Below, in pieces: positions 42,509 through 52,734 of a stretch of 64,000 nt of DNA (positions within the stretch are counted from its first letter, which is position 1; every line of letters begins with the position of its first letter). Origin of the DNA: Medicago truncatula (taxonomy: Eukaryota; Streptophyta; Magnoliopsida; Fabales; Fabaceae); assembly GCF_003473485.1 (NCBI RefSeq), contig NC_053046.1:9310001-9374000 (forward strand). The letters run 5' to 3'. Made by a program: the position numbers and the translations under genes. The notes under the pieces are model-generated. The model was not told the origin of the DNA and did no database searches. It saw nothing but the letters and a program-made list of their open reading frames with translations.

Positions 42509-43059
42509 GAGGTATTCGTCATATTGATTGGTTGATAATTATTTAATTCATATAATATAATAAGTTGATAAAATATGCAGTACTTGTTGATGATGGTTTA
42601 GAGCATGTGGTGCCTGTATGATTTCCTTTTGAATATAGTAACCTTGTTAGATGTTTTCCCAGCATTGTGAATATGTGAATGGTATCGCATGTGGTATTAT
42701 GCAAGATGCTATGATATTAAAATGAATTTGAGATGCATGATGAATATAGCTGGCATGTCTTCCTAGTGTTGGCAATCAGAAAACCTCATTAGTCATCAAT
42801 TAGCTTGCCTCCTTTGCTGCCACATTACCCTCATCATTTCAATTATAAAAATTAGTGGTGCATATTTCTCTGAGATTTGTGCAGTAGGTTGTCTCAATAT
42901 GAAGGAGCTGCAGGCCAAAACATCTGATTTTTTTATATGATATTTGTTGTCTTAATTGTTACCAAAACTTCCTGGTCGAAAACTTTTTAAGGAAAAGAGT
43001 TATGGGAAGTGACGTATAAGAGGAATGAGGCGAGCATAGAAAAAAAGCAAAACTTCCAA
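42509..43059. other. Intergenic: upstream flank of copy 7
   Basis: The A-type upstream flank is shortened relative to copies 4 and 9: the interval that carries GTGTGTGCACGAGTG there is missing, and it joins directly to the CTTCCTGGTCG stretch ahead of U4. No gene. Confidence 0.5.
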
Positions 43060-43109
43060 GTCCCACATTGCTTAAAAGAGGAAAGAGGTGAGCGTAAGGT
43101 TATATAAAA
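43060..43109 (+). promoter_or_regulatory. U4-type promoter (USE and TATA)
   Basis: GTCCCACATTG at 43060-43070 and TTATATAAAA at 43100-43109, about 30 bp apart. The USE has one T for C in the consensus CATCG. Confidence 0.6.
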
Positions 43110-43135
43110 ATAGAGCTTAGTCTATGAAAATAATC

Positions 43136-43283
43136 ATCTTTTCACTTGGGGCAATGACGCAGCTAGTGAGGAATTAACTGAGGCGCGTCTATTGCTGGTT
43201 GAAAACTATTTCCAAACCCCCTCTTAGGCTTGGTGCAACTGCCTTCGAGAATTTTTGGAAGGACTCCCTTTTAGGTAAAGTCC
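43136..43283 (+). pseudogene. U4 snRNA, full-length but altered copy
   Basis: It covers the whole U4 length with a good Sm site (AATTTTTGG) and GGCGCGTCTATTGCTGGTTGAAAAC. The 5' end reads ATCTTTTCACTTGG instead of ATCTTTGCGCTTGG, and the kink-turn half is CTGAGG instead of CCGAGG. Because U6 pairing and 15.5K protein binding depend on these parts, I call it a probable pseudogene. Expression cannot be excluded because the promoter is nearly intact. Confidence 0.6.
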
Positions 43284-44039
43284 CTACTATTTTAGTTAAA
43301 ATATTTATTCTTAAAATTAAAATAATTTTCTCATATTGAGTTGTGTTTTTGCAAATATCAAATATTAAATAGGCAAATTAATTTTCAACCAAATATTACA
43401 AAAAAAAAACTTATCCATTATTCATGCTTAGAATGGAAGATATCACAACATATTGAAACTGAAATGAAGGTCAAAAGTTTGCAAGTTGGATCCATTTACT
43501 AACTTGTTTATCTCAGTTAAAATCCTGCACCCACCATATCTCACCATGGTTGTTACTGAATTGTGTAGCTTTTTAGTAACATCGACTTTACCTAACAATT
43601 GCTCAAATGTTACTAAATTTAATTAGTAACATTTTTCTTGATTTTGTTACAATTTTCAATTGTTACAAAATCTCAATCATGTTGTAGTGCCACCACCACT
43701 TCCTAGTCATCCCCTAGCCAGGTTGATAATGCCGGACAACAACAATTATGTATCAAATGAAATTTCAAATAGGCCTTAAAACCTAATAGTACAACAGTCG
43801 AAGTCCACTTGTCAATGTCTTCCTTTTATCGTGGTGTTGCTTTTAATATTGTTGGTAAAGATGAGGCGTCCAAGCCACTTTTGGTGATGCTCTTAATACA
43901 ATTTGAATATCTTTGTGGTGTTTTAGACTCCTTTAATGACCTAAGAGTTATATCAAAGCCTAGTTTGACTGAAGGTGACTGACTCTTTGCATCTATCTAA
44001 TATCGTGGATGTCAGGCGACGTGCCCTGTTGATGCATGT
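43284..44039. other. Intergenic, U4 3' flank and B-type 3' flank
   Basis: 43290-43420 is the U4 3' flank also found inverted near 5390-5460. From 43700 it is the B-type relic flank paralogous to 17140-17480. A small inserted element lies at 43542-43689. Confidence 0.5.
43542..43689. mobile_element. Small insertion, possibly CACTA-like
   Basis: About 148 bp absent from the paralogous position near 17120. The right end is TAGTG, preceded by TTG. Inverted it reads CACTACAACATG, like a CACTA-superfamily end. The left end is only weakly similar. It contains several GTTAC/GTAAC repeats in both orientations. Confidence 0.35.
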
Positions 44040-44143
44040 GACCCAACTAGATTATTGAGTCATTGACTCTGATTCTAACCAAGTGCCTACATACACTCTC
44101 CATACCTTTTTCTATCTTGTCAATGGCAATTTCCAAAGCCTCT
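44040..44143 (-). pseudogene. DUF241 B-type relic 4, C-terminal piece
   Basis: On the minus strand it reads EALEIAIDKIEKGMESVC and RHLV, the B-type version of the DUF241 C-terminal block. It is separated from the next piece (45448) by the solo LTR. The last five bases (CCTCT) are the left target duplication. Confidence 0.65.
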
Positions 44144-45447
44144 TGATAAGTGCCAGAAAGTAGTTAATATCATGTTACATTTAAGGCACATTTGTTACTT
44201 GTCTTACAAGTTAGTTAGGGAAAAGGCGAGAAAAAGATGAAAAATTGCCCTATTACGCTTTTTATATCTTACTCTATCCATTTGTGCAGGAATTGAATAT
44301 CAAGACACTAAGAAAGAAAGAAAAACAAGGATTTGTGAAAAAAGTCAACTTGCCATGGCAAGTGAATTACTCGCGAGGCGAGCATGAAGGCGAGTAGAGG
44401 CAGAGAGTACCAGAAGCAACTCGCCACCAACCGGCCATGGCGAGTTCAAGGCGAGCTAACTTGCCATGGCGAGCAAAATTACTCGCGAGGCGAGTTAAGG
44501 CGGCCTAATCCTTCAAAACTGACGTGGCAGAAACCCACTGGGAAAGAAAGCTCAACTCGCGAGGCGAGCAAATTACCTGCCATGGCGAATAAAAGGCCAT
44601 TTACTCATTTCAGAAGAAAAATTTATCATATCATAGGCCACTTGAGGGAGAGAAAACAGGGGAAAACCAGAGAGAACCTAAGGAGCAAGGAGCACAAGGA
44701 TTGAAGGGATCTCCAAGATCATTGAGACATCATGGCTTGCACATTTCATCTCTTCTTTTCTCCTTGTAAGGTTACCATGAAAATGAGTAGCTAAACTCTT
44801 TTTGTTGGGATTAAATGTAGTTAACTCTATTAGTATGTATTCCCTTTGATTTGGACGTTGTGTGATTCTAAATTATCTTAAGATATTGATGTTATTCTTG
44901 CTTTTCATTTTAATCCTATGGATTTGAATTGTTATTGAAAAATACCTTTTGAATCTAGTTTAGAATAATCTTCTATTAATGCTTAGGTTCTAGACATGGA
45001 ACTTAAGCTTGATAATCACTTTGAATATTGGAACTTAAAGCTTTTGTATCATTGAATAGTTTGGGAAATCAACTATACAATGATGCAATCGACTAGTGGA
45101 TCGTTTATTAGTTTGGGAAATCGACGATTGAACGATTCAATAGGACTCATGACATCATTTGGACACGAATGATGTTGTCGAGCAATATGTGATAATATCA
45201 ATTGATAATTAGGATATGCAACACTAATCCGAGAATACGTATGAATAGGTTGATGAAGTTTAATCCCAGCATAATCATTTCCCTGTTAACTCTCAAATCT
45301 TTTATAATTTCATAGTTTTCTAGTTTATGAAACAAAACTTATTACCACTCCATTACTCAGAACAATATAGATTGTTGAACGGCTTAGATTATCGCACCAG
45401 TCCCTGTGGAGACGATAACATAAATACTTACTTTTGATACATCATCA
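44144..45447. mobile_element. Solo LTR, probably Ty3/gypsy type
   Basis: About 1.3 kb, from TGATAAGTGCC to ATACATCATCA, flanked by CCTCT and CCTCC (a 5-bp target duplication with one change). The end region with CCAGTCCCTGTGGAGACGAT resembles the 3' part of Athila/Tat-type LTRs. Between about 44350 and 44590 it has a cluster of palindromic motifs, CTCGCGAGGCGAG and GCCATGGC. No internal region remains, so it arose by LTR-LTR recombination. Moderately old. Confidence 0.6.
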
Positions 45448-45642
45448 CCTCCAATCTTAATATTCAAAACATTAGTACTATCACTTAGAAGGATGCTTAA
45501 AGGTGCTTTCACAGTGTAACTCGTTGAAATTCTCCAAGTTCTTTTCACATGATATTATCCTCTTATATGCATCAGTTTTGAACCCTTAACCTTAACCATT
45601 TGGTTGACTTTGACTTTGAAGCAGGTAATGCTAAGAAAGATA
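45448..45642 (-). pseudogene. DUF241 B-type relic 4, middle piece
   Basis: Between the solo LTR and the Sirevirus-like element. It is paralogous to 17495-17650, including the GGTTGACTTTGACTTTGAAGC stretch. The frame is degenerate. Confidence 0.65.
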
Positions 45643-46914
45643 TGTTGGAACAAAATGTGTTTCACAATAAACCTTATTAAGTTTTGATGATAACAAGGTA
45701 TTAAAAATTGTCAATTGGTTATTACTAATAATTGTTCAAGTGTACAGGACCAAAGGCTACTCAAGTTATTTCAATAGGTCTTGGAAGAACAATGGAAAGA
45801 AAAAGAAATTCTGAGCATCTGAAGAAAACTGCTCCTGAAGCTAAACTGCTCCTGAAGAGATGACGTCATCAGAAGCAGAAAGTCATCAGAAGCAAAAGTT
45901 TTCATCAGAAGCAATATCTTCACCAGAAGCTACATTTGATCCTTTAATCAAACTGAAGATTCAAAGTAGCTGATTTTCAATTCAGTCTTATCAAAGAAGA
46001 ACGAAGAATTGAAAGGGAGGTATCAACGGATATATGGATAGCACTGAGCTCTTGTCTCTCGTTAATAGAGTTGACAAAGTACAAGTGTACAACCACTACC
46101 TCCACTACTCTGTTTTCTGTCTACGCTACAAGACAAAACAACAGCCATGCCTGCAGAATTGTACACTCAAGATGGGAATGAATTTGAAGTTTATTCTTCA
46201 AAGGACTACACCCAAATCAGGCAAAGGATCACTGGTGGATAATCAAAGGATTTCAAACGACTCTTTAGACGTGCTGATTATCTCAACGTCTCTTTCACGC
46301 CTCTATATAAAGGAGTGAAGACTTGAAGATAACATATAGAAATACATAAGTTCAAAAGCGCCAAAACTCTGTCAATTTGATTCTACAAAGCACACTGAAT
46401 TTCTGCACTGATTTGATACATCTTAGAAATTCAAAGTCTAGAGTCTTTTCTGTATTGTATTGTGAACACCACTGATTGTATATCAAGTGTTCAATTCAAA
46501 CTCAATTCTCTGTATTGTTGTTTGATTAGAAGTATCTTGCCTGCGTGCTTGAGCATTAGAAGTCTCTTGCTTAGTGCTTGAGCATTGGAAGACTCTTGCG
46601 TGTGTGCTTGAGCATTTTTGTGAAGTCTCATACTTAGAAAGTATTGAGCAGTTGTAATCTTTGTGATTATAGTGAAATCTCCTTGGAAGTGCAAGGGGGA
46701 CTGGACTACTTCCGTGTTGTGGAAGGAACCAGGATAACTGCTTGTGTCTTTGTCTTTCTTTTCTCTGCTCTGTTCTTTTCCGCTGCAATCTGACTCTGAT
46801 CATTTCATCAGAAGCAATCAAACTGCTTCTGAAGTTTTATCAGAAGAAGTATTTTTTAAGAGAAAAAGAAAACACAATTCAACCCCCCCCCCTTCTTGTG
46901 TTTTTTCACCTTCA
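45643..46914 (+). repeat. 5' LTR of the Sirevirus-like element
   Basis: It contains a perfect bZIP-type palindrome TGACGTCA at 45861-45868, directly followed by four copies of a CATCAGAAGC-like repeat to about 45935. A TATATAA box lies at 46304-46310. A poly(C) run near the end precedes CTTCTTGTG and TTCACCTTCA. Confidence 0.9.
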
Positions 46915-46916
46915 AT

Positions 46917-46928
46917 TGGTATCAGAGC
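46917..46928 (+). other. Primer-binding site, initiator tRNA-Met
   Basis: TGGTATCAGAGC two bases after the LTR, the classic plant Ty1/copia primer site. Confidence 0.9.
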
Positions 46929-46984
46929 TTGCTCTGTTATCACAGCACTTAACCGTGTTACAGTTCAAGATCTATTAGAAAAAC

Positions 46985-49900
46985 ATGTCTGGAGATGAGG
47001 AATCAGTTACTACAAAATACACAAGTGTCAAGCATGACTATGATACTGCTGACAAGAAAACAGACTCTGGAAAAGCTCCAAAGTTTAATGGAGATCCAGA
47101 AGAGTTTTCATGGTGGAAAACTAATATGTACAGCTTTATCATGGGATTGGATGAAGAGCTATGGGATATACTGGAAGATGGAGTTGATGATCTGGATTTG
47201 GATGAAGAAGGAGCTGCTATAGACAGAAGAATACATACTCCTGCTCAGAAGAAGCTTTATAAGAAACACCACAAGATAAGAGGAATCATTGTGGCTTCTA
47301 TACCTCGCACCGAATACATGAAAATGAGTGACAAATCTACTGCGAAGGCTATGTTTGCTTCTCTATGTGCAAACTTTGAAGGCAGCAAGAAAGTAAAAGA
47401 GGCTAAAGCTTTGATGCTAGTTCATCAGTATGAACTTTTCAGAATGAAGGATGATGAGAGTATAGAAGAAATGTACTCAAGATTTCAAACTTTAGTTTCT
47501 GGATTGCAAATACTGAAGAAAAGCTATGTTGCTTCTGATCATGTTAGTAAGATTTTGAGAAGCTTACCTTCAAGATGGAGACCCAAAGTAACTGCTATTG
47601 AGGAAGCTAAGGATCTAAATACTTTAAGTGTTGAAGATCTTGTTAGCTCACTCAAAGTGCATGAAATGAGTTTAAATGAGCATGAAACCTCTAAGAAGAG
47701 TAAATCCATTGCTTTACCATCTAAAGGAAAGATCTCAAAATCTTCCAAAGCCTACAAAGCCAGTGAATCTGAAGAAGAATCACCTGATGGAGATTCTGAT
47801 GAAGATCAATCTGTAAAAATGGCTATGCTGTCCAACAAGCTTGAGTATCTGGCAAGGAAGCAGAAGAAATTTTTGAGCAAGAGAGGTAGCTACAAGAACT
47901 CCAAGAAAGAAGATCAGAAGGGATGCTTCAATTGTAAGAAGCCTGGTCATTTCATTGCTGATTGCCCTGATCTTCAGAAGGAGAAGTTTAAAGGCAAATC
48001 CAAGAAATCAAGCTTCAATTCCAGTAAATTCAGAAAGCAAATCAAAAAGAGCTTGATGGCGACCTGGGAAGATTTGGATAGTGAATCTGGTTCTGATAAA
48101 GAAGAAGCTGATGATGATGCTAAGGCAGCCGTTGGGTTAGTGGCAACAGTATCATCAGAAGCAGTATCAGAAGCTGAATCAGATTCAGAAGATGAAAATG
48201 AGGTATATTCCAAAATCCCTAGACAAGAACTTGTTGATTCTCTAAAAGAACTTTTATCACTGTTTGAACACAGAACCAATGAGTTGACAGATTTAAAAGA
48301 AAAATATGTTGATTTGATGAAACAACAAAAGTCAACTCTATTGGAACTGAAAGCTTCTGAAGAAGAACTCAAAGGGTTTAACCTCATATCAACAACATAT
48401 GAAGATAGACTCAAGAGTCTTTGTCAGAAGCTACAAGAAAAATGTGATAAAGGTTCAGGCAATAAACATGAGATTGCCTTGGATGATTTTATTATGGCTG
48501 GAATAGACAGAAGCAAAGTTGCTTCTATGATCTACAGCACATACAAGAACAAAGGCAAAGGGATTGGATATTCTGAGGAGAAATCCAAAGAATACAGTCT
48601 CAAGAGCTACTGTGATTGTATCAAGGATGGATTGAAATCCACCTTTGTGCCTGAAGGTACAAATGCTATAACTGCTGTTCAGTCAAAACCTGAAGCTTCA
48701 GGTTCACAGGCTAAGATCACATCAAAGCCAGAGAATCTTAAGATCAAGGTAATGACAAAATCTGATCCTAAGAGTCAAAAGATTAAAATTCTGAAAAGAT
48801 CAGAACCTGTTCATCAGAATCTGATTAAACCAGAATCTAAAATTCCAAAACAAAAGGATCAGAAGAACAAAGCAGCTACTGCTTCTGAGAAAACAATACC
48901 AAAAGGTGTCAAACCTAAAGTATTGAATGATCAGAAGCCACTCAGAATTCACCCTAAGGTACAAGGGAGGAAAAGTAAAACCTCCAAAACTAACCCAAAA
49001 GGACCCATGAAGATATGGGTACCTAAATCTGAATTGGCCAAAAATGCAGGTGTGCTTAAGGGCAAGAGAGAAACAAAGGTCATGGTACCTAGACAGCGGA
49101 TGTTCAAGGCACATGACTGGAGAGAAAGCTTTGTTCCTTACCCTTACAATGAAAGATGGAGGAGAAGTGAAGTTTGGTGGCAACCAAACTGGAAAGATCA
49201 TTGGTACAGGTACTATTGGTAATTCCTCCATCTCAATTAATAATGTGTGGCTAGTAGATGGTCTGAAGCATAACCTATTGAGCATAAGTCAATTTTGTGA
49301 CAATGGGTATGATGTAACGTTCAGTAAGACCAACTGCACACTAGTCAACAAGGATGACAAATTCATTACATTCAAGGGAAAGAGAGTTGAGAATGTCTAT
49401 AAAATAAATTTCTCTGATCTGGCTGATCAGAAGGTAGTTTGCCTTCTGTCAATGAATGATAAAAAAATGGGTATGGCATAAAAGGTTGGGACATGCTAAT
49501 TGGAGATTAATTTCTAAAATTAGCAAGTTACAACTGGTCAAAGGATTGCCTAACATTGATTATCATTCAGATGCACTTTGTGGTGCATGTCAGAAAGGGA
49601 AAATTGTGAAAAGTTCTTTCAAATCTAAAGACATTGTATCAACCTCCAGACCCTTAGAATTACTCCATATTGATCTTTTTGGTCCAGTTAACACTGCATC
49701 CTTATATGGAAGTAAATATGGATTAGTCATTGTTGATGATTACAGCAGATGGACTTGGGTAAAATTCATTAAAAGTAAAGACTATGCATGTGAAGTGTTT
49801 AGCAGCTTCTGCACTCAAATACAATCTGAAAAAGAATTGAAAATTTTGAAAGTCAGAAGTGATCATGGTGGAGAATTTGAAAATGAGCCATTTGAACTTT

Positions 49901-52224
49901 TTTGTGAAAAACATGGGATTCTCCATGAGTTTTCCTCTCCTAGAACTCCACAACAAAATGGAGTTGTAGAGAGAAAGAACAGAACTTTACAAGAAATGGC
50001 CAGAACCATGATCCATGAAAACAACTTAGCTAAACATTTTTGGGCAGAAGCAGTCAATACTTCATGTTATATTCAAAATAGGATCTATATCAGACCTATG
50101 TTGGAGAAAACAGCATATGAACTCTTTAAAGGAAGAAGACCCAATATCTCTTACTTTCATCAGTTTGGATGTACCTGTTACATCTTAAACACTAAAGACT
50201 ATCTGAAGAAATTTGATGCCAAGGCTCAAAGAGGAATCTTTTTAGGTTACTCTGAAAGGTCAAAGGCATACAGAGTGTATAATTCAGAAACACAATGTGT
50301 TGAAGAATCTATGCATGTAAAATTTGATGATAGAGAGCCTGGAAGTAAAACTTCAGAGCAAAGTGAAAGTAATGCAGGTACAACTGATTCTGAAGATGCA
50401 TCAGAATCTGATCAACCTTCTGATTTTGAAAAGTATACAGAAGTTGAATCTAGTCCAGAAGCTGAAATCACTCCAGAAGCTGAGTCTAATTCAGAAGCAG
50501 AACCTAGCTCAAAAGTACAGAATGAAATTGCTTCTGAGGACTTTCTAGATAACACTCAGCAGGTTATACAACCTAAATTCAAGCACAAATCTTCACATCC
50601 TGAGGAGCTAATCATTGGAAGCAAAGATAGTCCTAGAAGAACAAGATCACATTTTAGACAAGAAGAGTCATTAATAGGACTGCTTTCAATAATTGAGCCT
50701 AAAACTGTTGAAGAAGCTCTCTCAGATGATGGATGGATATTAGCTATGCAAGAAGAGCTAAATCAATTCCAAAGGAATGATGTGTGGGATCTGGTACCCA
50801 AACCTTCTCAGAAGAACATTATTGGAACAAAATGGGTATTCAGAAACAAGCTGAATGAACAAGGAGAAGTAACCAGAAACAAAGCCAGACTTGTTGCTCA
50901 AGGCTACAGTCAACAAGAAGGCATTGATTACACTGAAACATTTGCTCCAGTTGCAAGATTGGAAGCAATCAGGTTACTTCTATCCTACGCAATTAATCAT
51001 GGCATAATATTATATCAAATGGATGTCAAAAGTGCCTTTCTTAATGGTGTCATTGAAGAAGAAGTGTATGTTAAACAACCTCCTGGGTTTGAGGATCTTA
51101 AGCATCCTGACCATGTTTATAAACTTAAGAAATCACTATATGGCTTGAAACAAGCTCCCAGAGCTTGGTATGATAGACTAAGTAATTTCTTAATTAAAAA
51201 TGATTTTGAAAGAGGACAAGTTGACACAACACTCTTCAGAAGGACTCTTAAGAAAGATATTTTGATTGTGCAAATATATGTTGATGATATAATATTTGGT
51301 TCTACTAATGCATCTCTTTGCAAAGAATTTTCTAAGTTAATGCAGGATGAATTTGAAATGAGTATGATGGGAGAATTGAAATTCTTTCTGGGAATTCAAA
51401 TCAACCAAAGTAAAGAAGGAGTATATGTTCATCAAACAAAATATACAAAGGAGCTTCTGAAGAAGTTCAAGCTAGAAGATTGTAAAGTGATGAACACTCC
51501 AATGCATCCAACCTGCACCTTAAGCAAAGAAGATACTGGAACAGTAGTAGACCAGAAGCTATACAGAGGTATGATTGGTTCTCTGTTATACCTCACTGCA
51601 TCTAGACCTGATATTTTATTCAGTGTATGCTTGTGTGCAAGATTTCAATCAGATCCTAGAGAATCTCATTTAACTGCAGTTAAGAGAATCTTCAGGTATC
51701 TGAAAGGAACAACTAATCTTGGACTCCTGTATAGGAAATCCCTAGATTATAAGTTGATTGGATTCTGTGATGCTGATTATGCTGGTGATAGGATTGAAAG
51801 AAAATCAACCAGTGGAAATTGTCAATTCCTGGGAGAGAATCTGATATCCTGGGCAAGCAAAAGACAAGCAACTATTGCTATGTCTACAGCAGAAGCAGAG
51901 TACATTTCAGCTGCAAGTTGTTGCACACAACTACTTTGGATGAAACATCAGTTGGAAGACTATCAGATCAATGCTAACAGTATTCCCATTTATTGTGATA
52001 ATACTGCTGCTATTTGTTTGTCAAAGAATCCAATTCTACATTCAAGAGCCAAGCATATTGAAATCAAACACCATTTTATCAGAGACTATGTTCAAAAAGG
52101 AATTTTAGATATACAATTCATTGATACTGAACATCAATGGGCTGATATATTTACAAAACCTTTGTCTGTTGAAAGATTTGATTTTATTAAGAAAAATTTG
52201 AACATGCATTTTGTGTCTGATTGA
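46985..52224 (+). mobile_element. Gag-pol region of the Sirevirus-like element
   Basis: Fossil coding region with about two breaks. Parts in order: gag with a CCHC zinc knuckle (CFNCKKPGHFIADC, near 47920-47970) and a long Lys/Ser/Glu-rich C-terminal extension typical of Sireviruses; protease with DSGCSRHM; integrase with GAG-pre-integrase zinc region and [13 protein letters not shown]; reverse transcriptase with [11 protein letters not shown] and YVDDI; RNase H with [10 protein letters not shown] and a [12 protein letters not shown] end. The order integrase before reverse transcriptase defines Ty1/copia. Confidence 0.85.
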
Positions 52225-52734
52225 AAATTTGCTTGCCTCTGAATAAGAAGTTTGGTTCTGAAGTTTATTCAGAAGCATTTTGGTTCATCAGAAGCTCTTA
52301 ACTGAGGTTCTGAGGAAAATGTGCTTCTGAAGATGACGTCAGCACTAAAACTTCAGAAGTGTTATTCTTTGCTTCTGAAAAGCTTGGTTAGTGGGAACGT
52401 TGGCAGTTACTTTATGTAACAGCTGTCCCATTACCCAAAAGGTAGTTTTCTGAAGAGTCTCTGACGTGGTCTATTTGTATTGGAGTATAACAAAAAGGGC
52501 AATGATGTTTTTATTCGCTTTTTAACATACTTACACGCGCCCCCAATTTGTCATTAATGCTGTGTTTGTTTGTCCCCTCTGAATTACAAACGTTTTAATA
52601 AAAACACTAAGTCATTTCACACACTTCTCACTTCACAACAAACACTTTCTAATTTCTTCTCAACCCTCTGTGTAAGTAAGCACATTCTCTCAACCTCTCA
52701 AAACACCTTAGAACCCTAATTCTACTTCAAATCA
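52225..52734 (+). other. Spacer between pol and envelope-like ORF
   Basis: About 500 bp, noncoding. It contains GACGTCA and CAGAAGC motifs similar to the LTR and a leader-like region rich in CTCTCAACC just before the next ORF. Confidence 0.5.

Noticed and set aside
44384-44704. A 106-codon open frame with a high-GC start
   Set aside because: It lies in the palindrome-rich part of the solo LTR. Its apparent bias comes from the repeats.
46034-46318. A 94-codon open frame present at two places 10.6 kb apart
   Set aside because: It is inside the two LTRs of the Sirevirus-like element and spans the TATA region. Not a gene.
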